Positions 54,768 to 64,000 of a stretch of 64,000 nt of DNA are shown piece after piece. Position numbers and translations under genes: made by a program. The notes beneath the pieces are model-generated. The model had not been told where the DNA came from. It saw nothing but the letters and a program-made list of their open reading frames with translations, and made no database searches. Every line of letters begins with the position of its first letter. The first letter of the stretch is position 1. This stretch comes from Reichenbachiella carrageenanivorans (GTDB lineage Bacteria; Bacteroidota; Bacteroidia; Cytophagales; Cyclobacteriaceae), in NCBI RefSeq assembly GCF_025639805.1, contig NZ_CP106735.1, positions 372,001 through 436,000 of the forward strand, given 5' to 3'.

Positions 54768-57116
54768 TTATTTAATTTGAGCCTTTTCAACCTCAAAGCT
54801 CATTTTAGGATTGTTAGACATTTGAAGTGTCAGCTTTCCTCCTGCTGTGATTTGACTATGACGAATCTCATACCCCTGAAGTGGTTGATCATTTAGCATC
54901 ACGGAATCCACATATAAATTTTCTTCGCTGTTGTCTATGGACGCTATGCTAAACGTAGCATTGGAATAATATTCTGGGTTCAGTGTTATACTGATTTTAT
55001 CAAAAACAGGACTACCTATTTGATACACTGGATCATCGTCTACACCTCCGTTCATTTGAAACAGACCCATTTTCATTAATACCGCCAGACTCCCCATTAG
55101 CCCTTGGTCTTCGTCTCCATTATACCCGGTAGAAGGAGACAAGCCACTGAATGTTTTTTCGACCACCATGCGAGCCCAGTACTGAGTCAGGTCTGGTCTG
55201 CCTAACTTATTGAAAATATAGGCTGTCTGAATAGATGGCTGATTGCCATAATTAATAGGAATTTTTCTATACTCTGGGTGTTCTTCTACGTCGTGAGAAG
55301 TACCTGCCGTAAAGCCCATTTTATTAGCTTCATCAAATTGTTTGTTTAGCTTTTCTACTGCTTCCTCATTGCCTCCCATGAGTGTGGCCAATCCTGGCAA
55401 ATCATGAGGGACAAACCAGGTAGCCTGTGCACTGTTGGCCTCCACAAAACCCACTCTATGCTGATAGGGATCGAAGTTTTCATACCACTCGCCTTTTACA
55501 TTTTTAGGACGCATCCACCCTGTACTTTGATCATAGACGTTCTTGAAGTTTTCGGAGCGTTTCATGAAATAATTATAATCGTTCCGATGCCCCAGCTTCT
55601 TGGCCAATTGTGCAAGTGTCCAATCTTGATAAGCATATTCCATTGTCAGGCCTGCTCCTTCTTGATGACCGCCAAACTCCCCTTCGGGTATCGGATATGG
55701 GACATAACCATTTTCTACATAGTATTTGAAGCCCCCTCCGTAACTGGTGCTGTGCTCATAACCGGCCTTTTCCATGATGCCACCCACCATATGGTTCTTT
55801 TTCAAGGCTTGATATATACTTTCTAGATCCTCTGTGATCAAACCCTCCTGAATAGCACTCACGATAAATGGCGTACTAGATGAACCCGTCATTACATAAG
55901 TGTAATTTCCTCCAGAAGGCCCTCTAGGAATCAAACCTCCATCTTTTTGATATTGCAAAAGCGAATGAACAAATTCCTCTTTGATTTCTGGATACACAAG
56001 TCCCCAGAGTGTGTTGATGGTCCACTGAGCTCCCCAAAATGAATCGGAATTGTAATGATTGAATTTCGGTTTTCCGCTGTCATCGAGGGGCAATTGGCCT
56101 ACTCTAAATTCGTCCCCTGTATTGTCAGGGTATGCTCCATTTGCATCACTGATGATTCTCCTGCCCTGCAGGGCATGCCATAGATCTGTGTAAAATCTTC
56201 TTCGATCAGTTTCTGTGCCTCCTTCTACTTTGATTCTACCCAACAAACCATTCCATTCTTTTTGGGATTGAAATACGACTTCTTCAAAATCCCAATGAGG
56301 TATTTCTTCTTGAAGGTTATGATTCGCATTTTCAACAGAAGTGTATGATATACCTACTTTCATGAGGACTTCACTATGGTTTGGGTTGGTGAGGTTTACC
56401 AAATAGTTTCCAGTTTTCTTATCTTGATCTATAGATACTATATCTGTACTTAAGGTTACTTTGAAAAAAACGGTGACTGGCTTGGGTCTTCTATGCGTAG
56501 GCTTCATCACTACTTTACCTGAAAGCTCTCTATTAGTGTTTTTTGTCAACTCTCCGTCAAAATTTTCGCACGGACCCAGCATGGTATTGAGATTAAATAA
56601 AATGGCAGGATTCGAACCTTTTGGAAAAGTATATTGATGAAATCCGACACGCGTTGAACTGGTTAATTCTGATTTAATCTGATACCTATCAAGTTCTACA
56701 TAATGGTATCCTGGTGATATTTTTTCGGTTTGATGGTTGAATTTCGAATAAAAGTCCTCGTAGATAGTCTTTTGGTTGGCTGCTGAAATAGTGACTGGCA
56801 TCACCGATACACCAGACATTTGCCAAGCATGAATATGGCTAAACCCTTTTACTGTATCTGTTTTATACCGGTACCCACTCCCCCATGCGCCGTCAATTTC
56901 TGTATCTGGGCTGAGGTTTGTCATGCCAAATGGCCTGCTTGCTGACGAAAAGAAAAACCATCGGGAATTCTCCGTATCGAGCATCGGATACACCTGATCA
57001 GATACAGATGTAGAAGAAGAAAAACTATCCTTCGTTATTGCTTTCTCAATACAGGAAGCGAATAGCCCTAAAATCAAGCAGACAAATAACCGAACATATA
57101 ACTTATTATTATTCAT
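54768..57116 (-). CDS. GH92 alpha-mannosidase family lipoprotein
   Basis: A 782-aa lipoprotein (LFASC, Cys22). The N-terminal beta-sandwich starts VYPMLDTENSRWFFFSSASRPFG and has SGYRY and GFSHIHAWQ. The (alpha/alpha)6 domain has WNGLLGRIKVEG, RRFYTDLWHALQ, SDSFWGAQWT, LTMEYAYQDW (Glu493, the expected general acid) and GYNGDEDQGLMGS (Asp668 and Asp670, the calcium/base region). These are the calcium-dependent GH92 signatures; members are mainly alpha-mannosidases acting on alpha-1,2/1,3/1,4 or 1,6 links. In a fucose/rhamnose locus the natural substrate could differ, since no other mannan enzyme is present. It lies about 300 nt after SusD beyond two hairpins. Confidence 0.9.
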   Translation of the reverse strand: MNNNKLYVRLFVCLILGLFASCIEKAITKDSFSSSTSVSDQVYPMLDTENSRWFFFSSASRPFGMTNLSPDTEIDGAWGSGYRYKTDTVKGFSHIHAWQMSGVSVMPVTISAANQKTIYEDFYSKFNHQTEKISPGYHYVELDRYQIKSELTSSTRVGFHQYTFPKGSNPAILFNLNTMLGPCENFDGELTKNTNRELSGKVVMKPTHRRPKPVTVFFKVTLSTDIVSIDQDKKTGNYLVNLTNPNHSEVLMKVGISYTSVENANHNLQEEIPHWDFEEVVFQSQKEWNGLLGRIKVEGGTETDRRRFYTDLWHALQGRRIISDANGAYPDNTGDEFRVGQLPLDDSGKPKFNHYNSDSFWGAQWTINTLWGLVYPEIKEEFVHSLLQYQKDGGLIPRGPSGGNYTYVMTGSSSTPFIVSAIQEGLITEDLESIYQALKKNHMVGGIMEKAGYEHSTSYGGGFKYYVENGYVPYPIPEGEFGGHQEGAGLTMEYAYQDWTLAQLAKKLGHRNDYNYFMKRSENFKNVYDQSTGWMRPKNVKGEWYENFDPYQHRVGFVEANSAQATWFVPHDLPGLATLMGGNEEAVEKLNKQFDEANKMGFTAGTSHDVEEHPEYRKIPINYGNQPSIQTAYIFNKLGRPDLTQYWARMVVEKTFSGLSPSTGYNGDEDQGLMGSLAVLMKMGLFQMNGGVDDDPVYQIGSPVFDKISITLNPEYYSNATFSIASIDNSEENLYVDSVMLNDQPLQGYEIRHSQITAGGKLTLQMSNNPKMSFEVEKAQIK

Positions 57117-57183
57117 ATTAATAAAATAGATACTACAGCAGAATTAAAATTTTACAGTAATTGAATGGTCAAAGCAGGTGTGT

Positions 57184-57215
57184 AAAAAGACAGGCAATAT
57201 TCAACCTGCCTTTTT
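57184..57215. terminator. Terminator-like hairpin between SusD and GH92
   Basis: Arms 57184-57194 and 57205-57215 pair with one A/C mismatch, with an A-run on one side and a T-run on the other, so it can act on both strands. It lies about 200 nt past SusD. Confidence 0.65.
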
Positions 57216-57360
57216 ATACAACACTCAAAACCTATTACTAATTATTCTGTCAACAATGTTTTGATATCCCGAGTAAACATGACCTTAACCAACTGGTCAA
57301 GTGTTTGCTTGTAGTTGATTCTAAAAGTCATTGAATCAAATACGTGTACATCTTTTAAGG

Positions 57361-57404
57361 TGAATTTTTATGAAGGGAGGAACAATCCCCTTCATAAAAA
57401 TTCA
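57361..57404 (-). repeat. Perfect 17-bp hairpin just past the SusD stop
   Basis: Arms 57361-57377 and 57388-57404 are exact reverse complements with a 10-nt loop. There is no T-run after it on minus. It probably guards the 3' end of the SusCD message against RNases, with the nearby terminator doing the ending. Confidence 0.75.
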
Positions 57405-57420
57405 ATTATGCGTTCAAATA

Positions 57421-59262
57421 TTAGTACCCGTCATTTTGAGAAATTGAAGGAGATGATCTATCAATCTCTTTCTGAGGAATTGGACGCAAATAGTGACCGT
57501 TAGACAACTGGCCCAATGCTGCTGTCCAAGGGTTCATTAATGACGTACGCTCAACCAGTTTTTCAGTTCTTTTCAAATCAAACCATCGGCTATATTCACC
57601 CAGCAATTCTCTTGCGCGCTCATCCAAGATCATGTCAATATCCAAGTTTCCATTTGCTCGGTAAGACACCTCAGCTAGAGAAGCCAAGTTGGCTGGCTCT
57701 TGTGCTCGCATCGGATCACTTCCTGCATTCACTCCAAGCGCTCTGTCAACTATCGTATTGTAGTAGGCCTCAGCACCACCCAGATCGCCGTTTGATGCTC
57801 CCTTCAGTATTGCTTCAGCTGCGATCAAATAAGCTTCGGCAGAACGGAAAAGTGCCAAATCAAATGTGCCTTGCGCTTCATCATATGGGAGACCTGGCTC
57901 GAAAAACTTCCACATCAATGGGGTTTGATCCTCCAAATGATAAGGGGTAGACGGATTGATAGCTATTTCATCCAAATTCAGCACTGCGTAAGGTTTGCTA
58001 CCTCCTACATCCATGCCTTTCTCAGCATTAGTTACAGGATTGTTCCATGGAGGAAAATACAACACAGTATCGCCAGTCGTAATATTGATTGTAGTACCAG
58101 GGTCATCAAGGTCTGGCACAAAATCATCCACATCGCTCAGCGCATACATGGCTTCTAAGAAGTTGTGATGATATCTGGTATCCATTTGCGGATCGAACAA
58201 TCTATAAGTAGCAGGGGTAACGATATAACGAAACCTAGTACCATAAGCATTATAATGGGTTGTTCTTCCTAAAGAACCTGGAATGCTTTGCGTTTCTCCA
58301 CCGAAAATAGAGTGGTAATCATTGCCTATCTGATACTCACTAGGCTCGTCATTGTCACTGCCGTTTGTCAAAATATTGTCGCTGTATTGTACGGCAAAAA
58401 CAATTTCAGCACTTTTATCATTCTGACTAGGGAAAGTTTCCTCCAGTGGATTTTCCGCGTGAAGCGGGAATAAATTGCTATAATTTGACTCCAACGGATA
58501 ATCTGCTATGATCAAATCTGCATATTCAACCGCCTTATTGAAATCAGCTGAAGTTCCTCCCAGTGAATTGTCGAAATTCCATCCTCTGGTCAAATGAACT
58601 CTGGCCAAAAGAAACTGTGCAGCACCTTTTGTGGCCCTACCATAATCTGTATTGCCTTTAGTAGGCAATATTGCAGCTGCTTCTTCCAAGTCCATAATAA
58701 TTTGATCATAAACCTGTGCCGCAGGCACTTTGGTTACTTCCCTAGTTGCAGTAGTTACCTCTTCTAAAGGCATTGGGATATCACCCCACTGTTGCACGGC
58801 GTAGAAATAAGAAAGTGCTCTTAGGAATTTGGCCTCCCCCACTCTAATGGCTAAAAGGTTTGCATCCATTTCTTCAACACCGTCCTTTCTGGAGATCGCC
58901 GTGTTGGTTCTGGCAATTTGACTATAAAGCAAATCCCACAGATTAGCAGCCGCATCTACATTAGGAGTAAAACGAGTATCGTAAGCGTTTAATTCACTAC
59001 CCTGATTTCCGCTTCCCGCTTCATCCCAAGATTGTTTTGTGAACAAATCAGTACCCAGCAATACTAAATCACGCTCTTTGTGTATCTCTCTAAGCTTAGT
59101 ATAGTTTGAGCGGACAAGGTCTTCGAACCCTTGCTCTGTGACATAATAATTATCTGTGGTCTGATAAGAAACCGAATTCTCATCTAAAAAATCCTCGCAA
59201 CTGGTACTGAACAAAGTCAGAAGTACCAGTGCTATTATATATTGTCTATTAATTGTTTTCAT
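57421..59262 (-). CDS. susD: SusD-like glycan-binding lipoprotein (PUL B)
   Basis: A 613-aa surface lipoprotein with lipobox FSTSC (Cys22) followed by EDFLDENSVSYQTTDNYYVTE. Hallmarks are the helix GEAKFLRALSYFYAVQQWGDIPMPLEEV (short pieces of it are diagnostic), GRATKGAAQFLLARVHLTRG and the C-terminal ERARELLGEYSRWFDLKRT and PIPQKEIDRS. It is longer than the PUL A SusD, fitting a different glycan. It lies 32 nt after SusC and forms the lid of that transporter. Confidence 0.95.
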   Translation of the reverse strand: MKTINRQYIIALVLLTLFSTSCEDFLDENSVSYQTTDNYYVTEQGFEDLVRSNYTKLREIHKERDLVLLGTDLFTKQSWDEAGSGNQGSELNAYDTRFTPNVDAAANLWDLLYSQIARTNTAISRKDGVEEMDANLLAIRVGEAKFLRALSYFYAVQQWGDIPMPLEEVTTATREVTKVPAAQVYDQIIMDLEEAAAILPTKGNTDYGRATKGAAQFLLARVHLTRGWNFDNSLGGTSADFNKAVEYADLIIADYPLESNYSNLFPLHAENPLEETFPSQNDKSAEIVFAVQYSDNILTNGSDNDEPSEYQIGNDYHSIFGGETQSIPGSLGRTTHYNAYGTRFRYIVTPATYRLFDPQMDTRYHHNFLEAMYALSDVDDFVPDLDDPGTTINITTGDTVLYFPPWNNPVTNAEKGMDVGGSKPYAVLNLDEIAINPSTPYHLEDQTPLMWKFFEPGLPYDEAQGTFDLALFRSAEAYLIAAEAILKGASNGDLGGAEAYYNTIVDRALGVNAGSDPMRAQEPANLASLAEVSYRANGNLDIDMILDERARELLGEYSRWFDLKRTEKLVERTSLMNPWTAALGQLSNGHYLRPIPQKEIDRSSPSISQNDGY

Positions 59263-59294
59263 TTTATAAAATTTTGCTGTTGGAAATAAACCGA

Positions 59295-62288
59295 CTAGAA
59301 TGAGAAATTTAAACCGAACAAATAGGTCGCTGAAGGAATACCATCATTGTAAGTACTGGAGTTAAATTCCGGATCCATCCCATCAAAATCGTGGAAAACA
59401 AAAGGATTGGTTACCTGCGCATATAGCCTGAAGTTGCTAAAACCATATTTCTCTAACACTGTACGTGGTAGCGTATAACCAAACGTAATGTCAGAGATTC
59501 TTAAAAAACTAGCATTCTGATAGAAAATGGCTGATCTGTGCGGGTTTGACGTAATACCTGGTCCATAATATTCATTGGTAGGATTGTTTACAGTCCAGTA
59601 ATCAAGGTTCAAAGCATTGTATCTCCCAACGCCTACTTCCCCCATGGTTCCTGATAGCATACTATTTCTATACATAGCTCCCTGGCTGGTATAGATCAGG
59701 AAAGAAAGGTCGAAATTGCCATAGGTCAACTTATTTGTTATACCCATCGTCCAATCAGGCTGTTCTGAGCCAAGGATTGTCCTGTCGTCTATACCTTCAT
59801 TAGAAGATATCATACCATCATTGTTTTGATCCACTACTTTTACTGAGCCGGGCACTTGGTCATATTCCATAGCGGCAGCAGCTTCATCCAATTGCCAAAT
59901 CCCATTAAATTCATAATCATAATGAGCATTTAATGGCTGTCCTACAAAAAGACCTGTAGCAATGTCTTGCTGTATTCCATCAGTACCGATAGAGAGTACT
60001 TCATTCACATTTTTAGCGAAGTTGATACTTGTGGTCCATTTAAATTTATTATTGACAATATTCACCGTATTCAACGTCAGCTCAACGCCCCTATTAGCTA
60101 CTTCACCTACGTTGGTGGCCACACTACTAAAACCTGAAGAGGTTGGGATTTGTACATTGTAAATCAAATCAACTGTTTTACGATTATACACCTCTAAAAC
60201 AGTACTAATTCTGTTATTAACTAATCCCATTTCCAAACCGATATTGAGTTCCTTACTTTTCTCCCATCTCAGGTCTTTGTCCGCCAAGTTTTCTGGAGCA
60301 AACCCGTAAGCATCTGCGCCATCAAAATCATAGGGTGTATTGATCAATCTCGCCTGTGTACTGTAAGGATCCACCGAACTATTACCTACTAATCCATAGC
60401 TCACTCTCAACTTCATATCAGATATGGCATCGATATTTTTGATGAATTTTTCTTCTCCCAGTCTCCACGCCACTGCTGCTGATGGGAAAAAATCCCATCT
60501 ATTCTCCTCACTCAATTGTGAAGCACCATCCCATCGGCTGGTAAGCGTTAGTACATATTTATTTTTAAATCCATAAATGACCCTTCCCATATATGAAAGC
60601 AGGGATCTTTCTGTCAGTTTTGTGTTTAATTCTGCTGGTCTGGCAGTACCGTAAGCATACCATAAGGAGTTGTATGGAATCTCATCTACATAGCTGTCCA
60701 TTTCTTCGTTTCGTTCGAGGAAACTACTTTGCACGCCTGTAATTGTGAAATCATGATCTCCGACTTCCTTCTTATAGGTGATGATGTTATCCAATGTATA
60801 ATTGGATATATCATCTGTCTGACGAAAAGACCTCGGCAATAGCGTAGTCTTTCTATCCTTAGTCATCGTTCCTCTGAACTGCCCCCATCTTGAATTGTCA
60901 ACGCTTGCAGAGATCACAGACTTGATGGATAATCCTTCTAGAGGAGTGAGCTCTAAATAAGCATTCCCAAAGAAGGTATTCGACCTAGTTTCATCCTGAA
61001 AATTGTAGGGATCCATTTCGATGAGAGGATTCAAAACTTGCTTATCATTGATGCCCATCCATGAAGCATAACCACGCCAATCAAGATCTTGATTTTCATC
61101 AGGGTTGAGAATATCATCGTAATAGACAACACCTGTAGGTCGTGCTCTGTAAGCACTTCTCAAACCTTCATTAGAGGCCACTTCTTGTTTTGAAAAACTA
61201 TAATTCGCTGTAAAGCCTACTTTCAAGAAATTAGTCACTTTACTGTCCATACTACCTTTGATGTTGTAGCGCTGGAATTGTGTGTTTTCCAAATTTCCTC
61301 CTTCGTTCAAATATCCAGCTGAAAAATGATAGTTGGTATTATCACTTCCTCCTCCTACTGAAACAGAATGATTGGTTTGCATGGCTGGCCCAGATATTTC
61401 ATCCAGCCAATCCGTACTCTTGCCAGAATTAATCAAGTCAAGCTCTGTAGAAGTATATGGTCTAGGGTTAAAGTCAGGATTGTTGAGTACTGCATCAGTC
61501 ACACTAGCCTTGTAGAATTGCTGAGCATTCATCATATCTGGCAAGTGAGCAGGTGTTTTCACTCCTACATAGCCGCTGTAACTTACTATTGGTTTGCCTT
61601 TAGCACCTCTTTTGGTAGAAATAATGATTACTCCATTAGCTCCTCTGGAACCGTATATGGCAGTGGATGAAGCATCCTTCAATATCTCCATAGACTCAAT
61701 ATCTGAGGGATTGAGCGCATTCATGTCTCCGCCCATCACACCATCAATGACTACAAGCGGTTCGTTGCTGTAATCTATTGAGCTCAAGCCTCGAATGTTA
61801 ATGTTGTACCCAGCTCCTGGCCTACTGCTCTGCTTAGAAACAATTACCCCTGCAGCCTGGCCTTGAATTGCCTTGGCCGCTTGAACTGGGTTAGCCCTTA
61901 CAATATCCTCTGTTTCCACAGAGCCAATGGCACCCGTTACATCTTTCTTTTCAACCTGACCGTATCCAATAACCACGATTTCCTCCATTGAGGTAATGTC
62001 AGAAGTCATGGCCATATCGATCACTGATCGTGATCCCACGGTGACTTCTTCGGTATCAAACCCAACAAAACTAAACACCAATACAGCAGTTTGATCTGGC
62101 ACTTGAAGTGAGTAGTTTCCATCAACGTCTGTTACTACACCAACTGTAGTCCCCTTTATCAGGATGCTTGCCCCTGGCAAAGGCACATTTTCATCGTCTG
62201 TCACCACACCAGATATTTGGGTCTGCGCCCAAGAAGCACTCGTGTAGCCTAACAATAAGACAATCAATAAGAGTTTAAGTTTTTTCAT
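59295..62288 (-). CDS. susC: SusC-like TonB-dependent transporter (PUL B)
   Basis: A 997-aa outer-membrane receptor. The signal peptide (1-21) is followed directly by the CarboxypepD-regulatory-like domain (QISGVVTDDENVPLPGASI), MEEIVVIGYGQVEKKDVTGA, a plug with PLVVIDGVMGG and SMEILKDASSTAIYGSRGAN, and a barrel ending FGLNFSF. Unlike the PUL A SusC it has no STN domain, matching control by the hybrid two-component protein rather than FecR/sigma. It imports oligosaccharides with SusD. Its 589-nt upstream region holds a 17-bp palindrome that may be the regulator's site. Confidence 0.96.
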   Translation of the reverse strand: MKKLKLLLIVLLLGYTSASWAQTQISGVVTDDENVPLPGASILIKGTTVGVVTDVDGNYSLQVPDQTAVLVFSFVGFDTEEVTVGSRSVIDMAMTSDITSMEEIVVIGYGQVEKKDVTGAIGSVETEDIVRANPVQAAKAIQGQAAGVIVSKQSSRPGAGYNINIRGLSSIDYSNEPLVVIDGVMGGDMNALNPSDIESMEILKDASSTAIYGSRGANGVIIISTKRGAKGKPIVSYSGYVGVKTPAHLPDMMNAQQFYKASVTDAVLNNPDFNPRPYTSTELDLINSGKSTDWLDEISGPAMQTNHSVSVGGGSDNTNYHFSAGYLNEGGNLENTQFQRYNIKGSMDSKVTNFLKVGFTANYSFSKQEVASNEGLRSAYRARPTGVVYYDDILNPDENQDLDWRGYASWMGINDKQVLNPLIEMDPYNFQDETRSNTFFGNAYLELTPLEGLSIKSVISASVDNSRWGQFRGTMTKDRKTTLLPRSFRQTDDISNYTLDNIITYKKEVGDHDFTITGVQSSFLERNEEMDSYVDEIPYNSLWYAYGTARPAELNTKLTERSLLSYMGRVIYGFKNKYVLTLTSRWDGASQLSEENRWDFFPSAAVAWRLGEEKFIKNIDAISDMKLRVSYGLVGNSSVDPYSTQARLINTPYDFDGADAYGFAPENLADKDLRWEKSKELNIGLEMGLVNNRISTVLEVYNRKTVDLIYNVQIPTSSGFSSVATNVGEVANRGVELTLNTVNIVNNKFKWTTSINFAKNVNEVLSIGTDGIQQDIATGLFVGQPLNAHYDYEFNGIWQLDEAAAAMEYDQVPGSVKVVDQNNDGMISSNEGIDDRTILGSEQPDWTMGITNKLTYGNFDLSFLIYTSQGAMYRNSMLSGTMGEVGVGRYNALNLDYWTVNNPTNEYYGPGITSNPHRSAIFYQNASFLRISDITFGYTLPRTVLEKYGFSNFRLYAQVTNPFVFHDFDGMDPEFNSSTYNDGIPSATYLFGLNFSF

Positions 62289-62877
62289 AAATTTTTCGTT
62301 TTGTTTTTAAATCATATCAGCCCCATGCAAGAACTGATATTCGAAATAGCATAATTAAATGCTCCTTGAAATGGATATTTTATCCATAAACATGGATTCT
62401 CATTTTTTCTTTGGATATAGCCCACACCAAATAAGGCAAAAACACTCCTACAAACGATTTATTTAAAGATTTAACGTCTTCCACAATAATTCTTCAACAT
62501 TGAACCTTTTATGAGAAGTATCCATATTCACGATCAAAAAATCCATACTATCGAGATTAGATTTTTGATATTATTAGACACTCTCTTGAGTATAACCTTC
62601 AAAATGAATCCTTGACCTTAATTCAAGCGATTGATAGATTTCATTTGGAGAGTAAATAAACACATAATGATCCTTATCTATTTTCTTAATAGACGAGGCT
62701 TCGAAAACCGAGGAATTGGCAACCCTCTATGGATCTAATGTTTGATGCTATGCGTTTCTGTCAGGTTTTTGAGTTGTTGGACCAATGATCGTACGCATAT
62801 ACGATGTTAATTTGGTCATAGGCTTATGATATTTCAAATCGGTAAATGTCTGTCCAATTACTTCGACCTACTTCCAG
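62289..62877. other. Intergenic/promoter region upstream of PUL B SusC
   Basis: 589 nt of AT-rich DNA between the GH78 stop and SusC start. It contains the palindrome at 62371-62387 and further TATCCATA-like copies near 62519 and ATCCATAC near 62549. No open frame worth calling was seen. It probably holds the main SusC promoter and the site bound by the hybrid regulator. Confidence 0.5.
62371..62387. promoter_or_regulatory. 17-bp palindrome upstream of SusC (PUL B)
   Basis: ATGGATA and TATCCAT form a perfect inverted repeat with a 3-nt TTT spacer, 83 nt upstream of the SusC start. TCCATA recurs twice further up. Candidate binding site for the AraC-type domain of the hybrid regulator. Confidence 0.4.
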
Positions 62878-64000
62878 TTAGTACACTTTCAAATTGTGTT
62901 TCCCAGCAGGCAGTGGTATAATGTTTTGATAATCGTTGAGTATTTCGCCATTTAAAATCACTTTAGAAATGGCTTGCCCACCCAAGTCGAATTCGCCTAT
63001 CATATTAGCCGGAATTTCGATCACAAAGTGTTTTGTTTCGTCCGATTGCAACTGATAATCCGCTTTAACAGCTCCTCTAATTGTGGGCACTTTAATAGAA
63101 CTGGAGGTTAAAGTCTCCAATTGCGGTCGGATGGAAACCGTGTCGTACCCTGGCGATTTTGGCCGAATGCCCCAGAGTTGTCTTGGAATGATGTTGGCCG
63201 GGGTGGCTCCCCAGGCGTGGTTCCAATCTGCATTGGGTTTGTATTTCATATCCCAGGCTTCTAGCGTCATGGTCGAACCCATTTTGATCATATTATACCA
63301 ACTTCGGTCGTGGGTAGCTGTCATTAAATCCATTGCATATTCCCATTCATTGGCCTTATACAAACCCTCTAGCAAATATTGAGAGCCATATACACTACAG
63401 GCCATGCCTCTGGTTTTGATGAAGTCGACGACTGACTTTATGCTTTCTATCGGAACTATATCAAAAGCCATAGCCATCATATTGGCATGCAGCGAGGAGT
63501 GGCTAGTTCCTTCCCCATCTATATAGACGCCTGTAGTAGGATCAAGTAATTTATCATTGATCGTTTGTTTTACTTTTAACGCCAGCTGGCTCAGCTCCTC
63601 TGCCTCCTTTTGTCTGTTTAGTATGCTGGCAAATTCCGCCATAATCTCCAAGTTTCTATGATAGAAACAGTTCACAACTGTATTGATAGGCATCATGACG
63701 AAACCATCGCGCTCGCCTTCTGCCGTAGCCAACTTCCAGCCAGTATCTTTCTGCGCTGGCGGCCAGTCTACGATATCCTTTAGTTTGTCTTTGGGGTTGG
63801 TGAAGCCAAGCTTCTTCATGAACTCAGGTGTGGCCTTGGCCGAACTAATCAACCCATCTTCGCGACGCAGCTCCATCAAAGTCTTGTGCTTCAGCTCATC
63901 GTAGTATTTCTCAATCAATTCCGTATTGCCAGTGTACATATAGTCGGCATGAAACATCAACGCTACATGAAGCTGCCACTCGGTCGGCCAAGTGGGGTTT
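62878..64000 (-). CDS. GH78 alpha-L-rhamnosidase (5' part beyond window)
   Basis: The frame stays open to the window edge. Upstream of the apparent TTG/ATG at 63960 the reading continues NPTWPTEWQLHVAL, so the start lies outside the window. PTEWQLHVALMFHADYMYTGN belongs to the (alpha/alpha)6 barrel of GH78, and MTLEAWDMKY...DWNHAWGATPANIIPRQLWGIRPKSPGYDTVSIRP is the well-conserved end of that barrel with the following C-terminal beta domain. The family removes terminal alpha-L-rhamnose; the catalytic acid lies partly in the missing segment. It is in the same orientation as SusC but followed by a 589-nt gap, so it may be a separate transcript of the same PUL. Confidence 0.9.
   Translation of the reverse strand, partial: NPTWPTEWQLHVALMFHADYMYTGNTELIEKYYDELKHKTLMELRREDGLISSAKATPEFMKKLGFTNPKDKLKDIVDWPPAQKDTGWKLATAEGERDGFVMMPINTVVNCFYHRNLEIMAEFASILNRQKEAEELSQLALKVKQTINDKLLDPTTGVYIDGEGTSHSSLHANMMAMAFDIVPIESIKSVVDFIKTRGMACSVYGSQYLLEGLYKANEWEYAMDLMTATHDRSWYNMIKMGSTMTLEAWDMKYKPNADWNHAWGATPANIIPRQLWGIRPKSPGYDTVSIRPQLETLTSSSIKVPTIRGAVKADYQLQSDETKHFVIEIPANMIGEFDLGGQAISKVILNGEILNDYQNIIPLPAGKHNLKVY

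Larger units (their letters stand above)
57117..57420. other. Gap between SusD and GH92 with two hairpins
   Basis: 304 nt with no convincing gene. It contains a perfect 17-bp inverted repeat at 57361-57404 just past the SusD stop and a terminator-like hairpin at 57184-57215. A promoter for the enzyme genes may also lie here, but none is obvious. Confidence 0.6.

Noticed and set aside
57315..57503. 62-codon plus-strand frame across the SusD 3' end
   Set aside because: It overlaps the perfect hairpin and the conserved SusD C-terminus on the other strand, with no family features.

Overview
The window looks like chromosome of a gliding or marine-type Bacteroidota (probably Cytophagales). The evidence is AT-rich DNA, two SusC/SusD pairs, FecR/ECF-sigma and hybrid two-component regulation, type IX secretion (T9SS) C-terminal sorting domains, and lipoboxes on the SusD and hydrolase proteins. 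Almost every gene is on the minus strand. Only the XRE regulator (1250) and the GIY-YIG protein (19057) are convincingly on plus. Families were recognised by eye from motifs; no database search was possible.

Region 1 (1-19.7 kb) is accessory DNA. It opens with a cut-off ATPase of mobile-element type facing a small XRE regulator, then an HNH nuclease, an unknown small protein and a possible short RNA. Next is a polymorphic-toxin locus read right to left: a CpxP/Spy-like protein, a large DNRLRE/MAM/LRR surface protein, a 1925-aa SpvB/TcB-like shell protein, a 2148-aa RHS protein ending in an EndoU-type RNase domain, and, 2 nt later, a MafI-like immunity protein. A decayed ISAon1-type transposase and a GIY-YIG nuclease preceded by a perfect 25-bp hairpin close the region.

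Region 2 (19.7-45.5 kb) is a polysaccharide utilisation locus (PUL A) for a fucose-containing, probably sulfated glycan. In transcription order it holds GH43, GH95, ECF sigma, FecR, SusC with an STN signalling domain, SusD, a lipoprotein GH29, an FG-GAP/UnbV lipoprotein, then three T9SS-exported enzymes (GH29-like, S1 sulfatase, GH29-like) carrying fucolectin-type CBM47 modules. Two of these enzymes share an almost identical 0.73-kb 3' block.

A scar at 45.5-46.2 kb carries a decayed second FecR N-terminus and repeat sequences shared with the 18.7-19.6 kb scar.

Region 3 (46.2-64 kb) is a second locus (PUL B): GH78 rhamnosidase (cut by the window edge), SusC without STN, SusD, GH92, a 558-aa protein of unknown function, GH29, a hybrid two-component regulator and a sugar-porter MFS transporter. 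Together PUL A and B would bind, desulfate and trim fucose/rhamnose-bearing glycans outside and in the periplasm and import the sugars. PUL A would be sensed through SusC/FecR/sigma and PUL B through the periplasmic propeller of the hybrid regulator.
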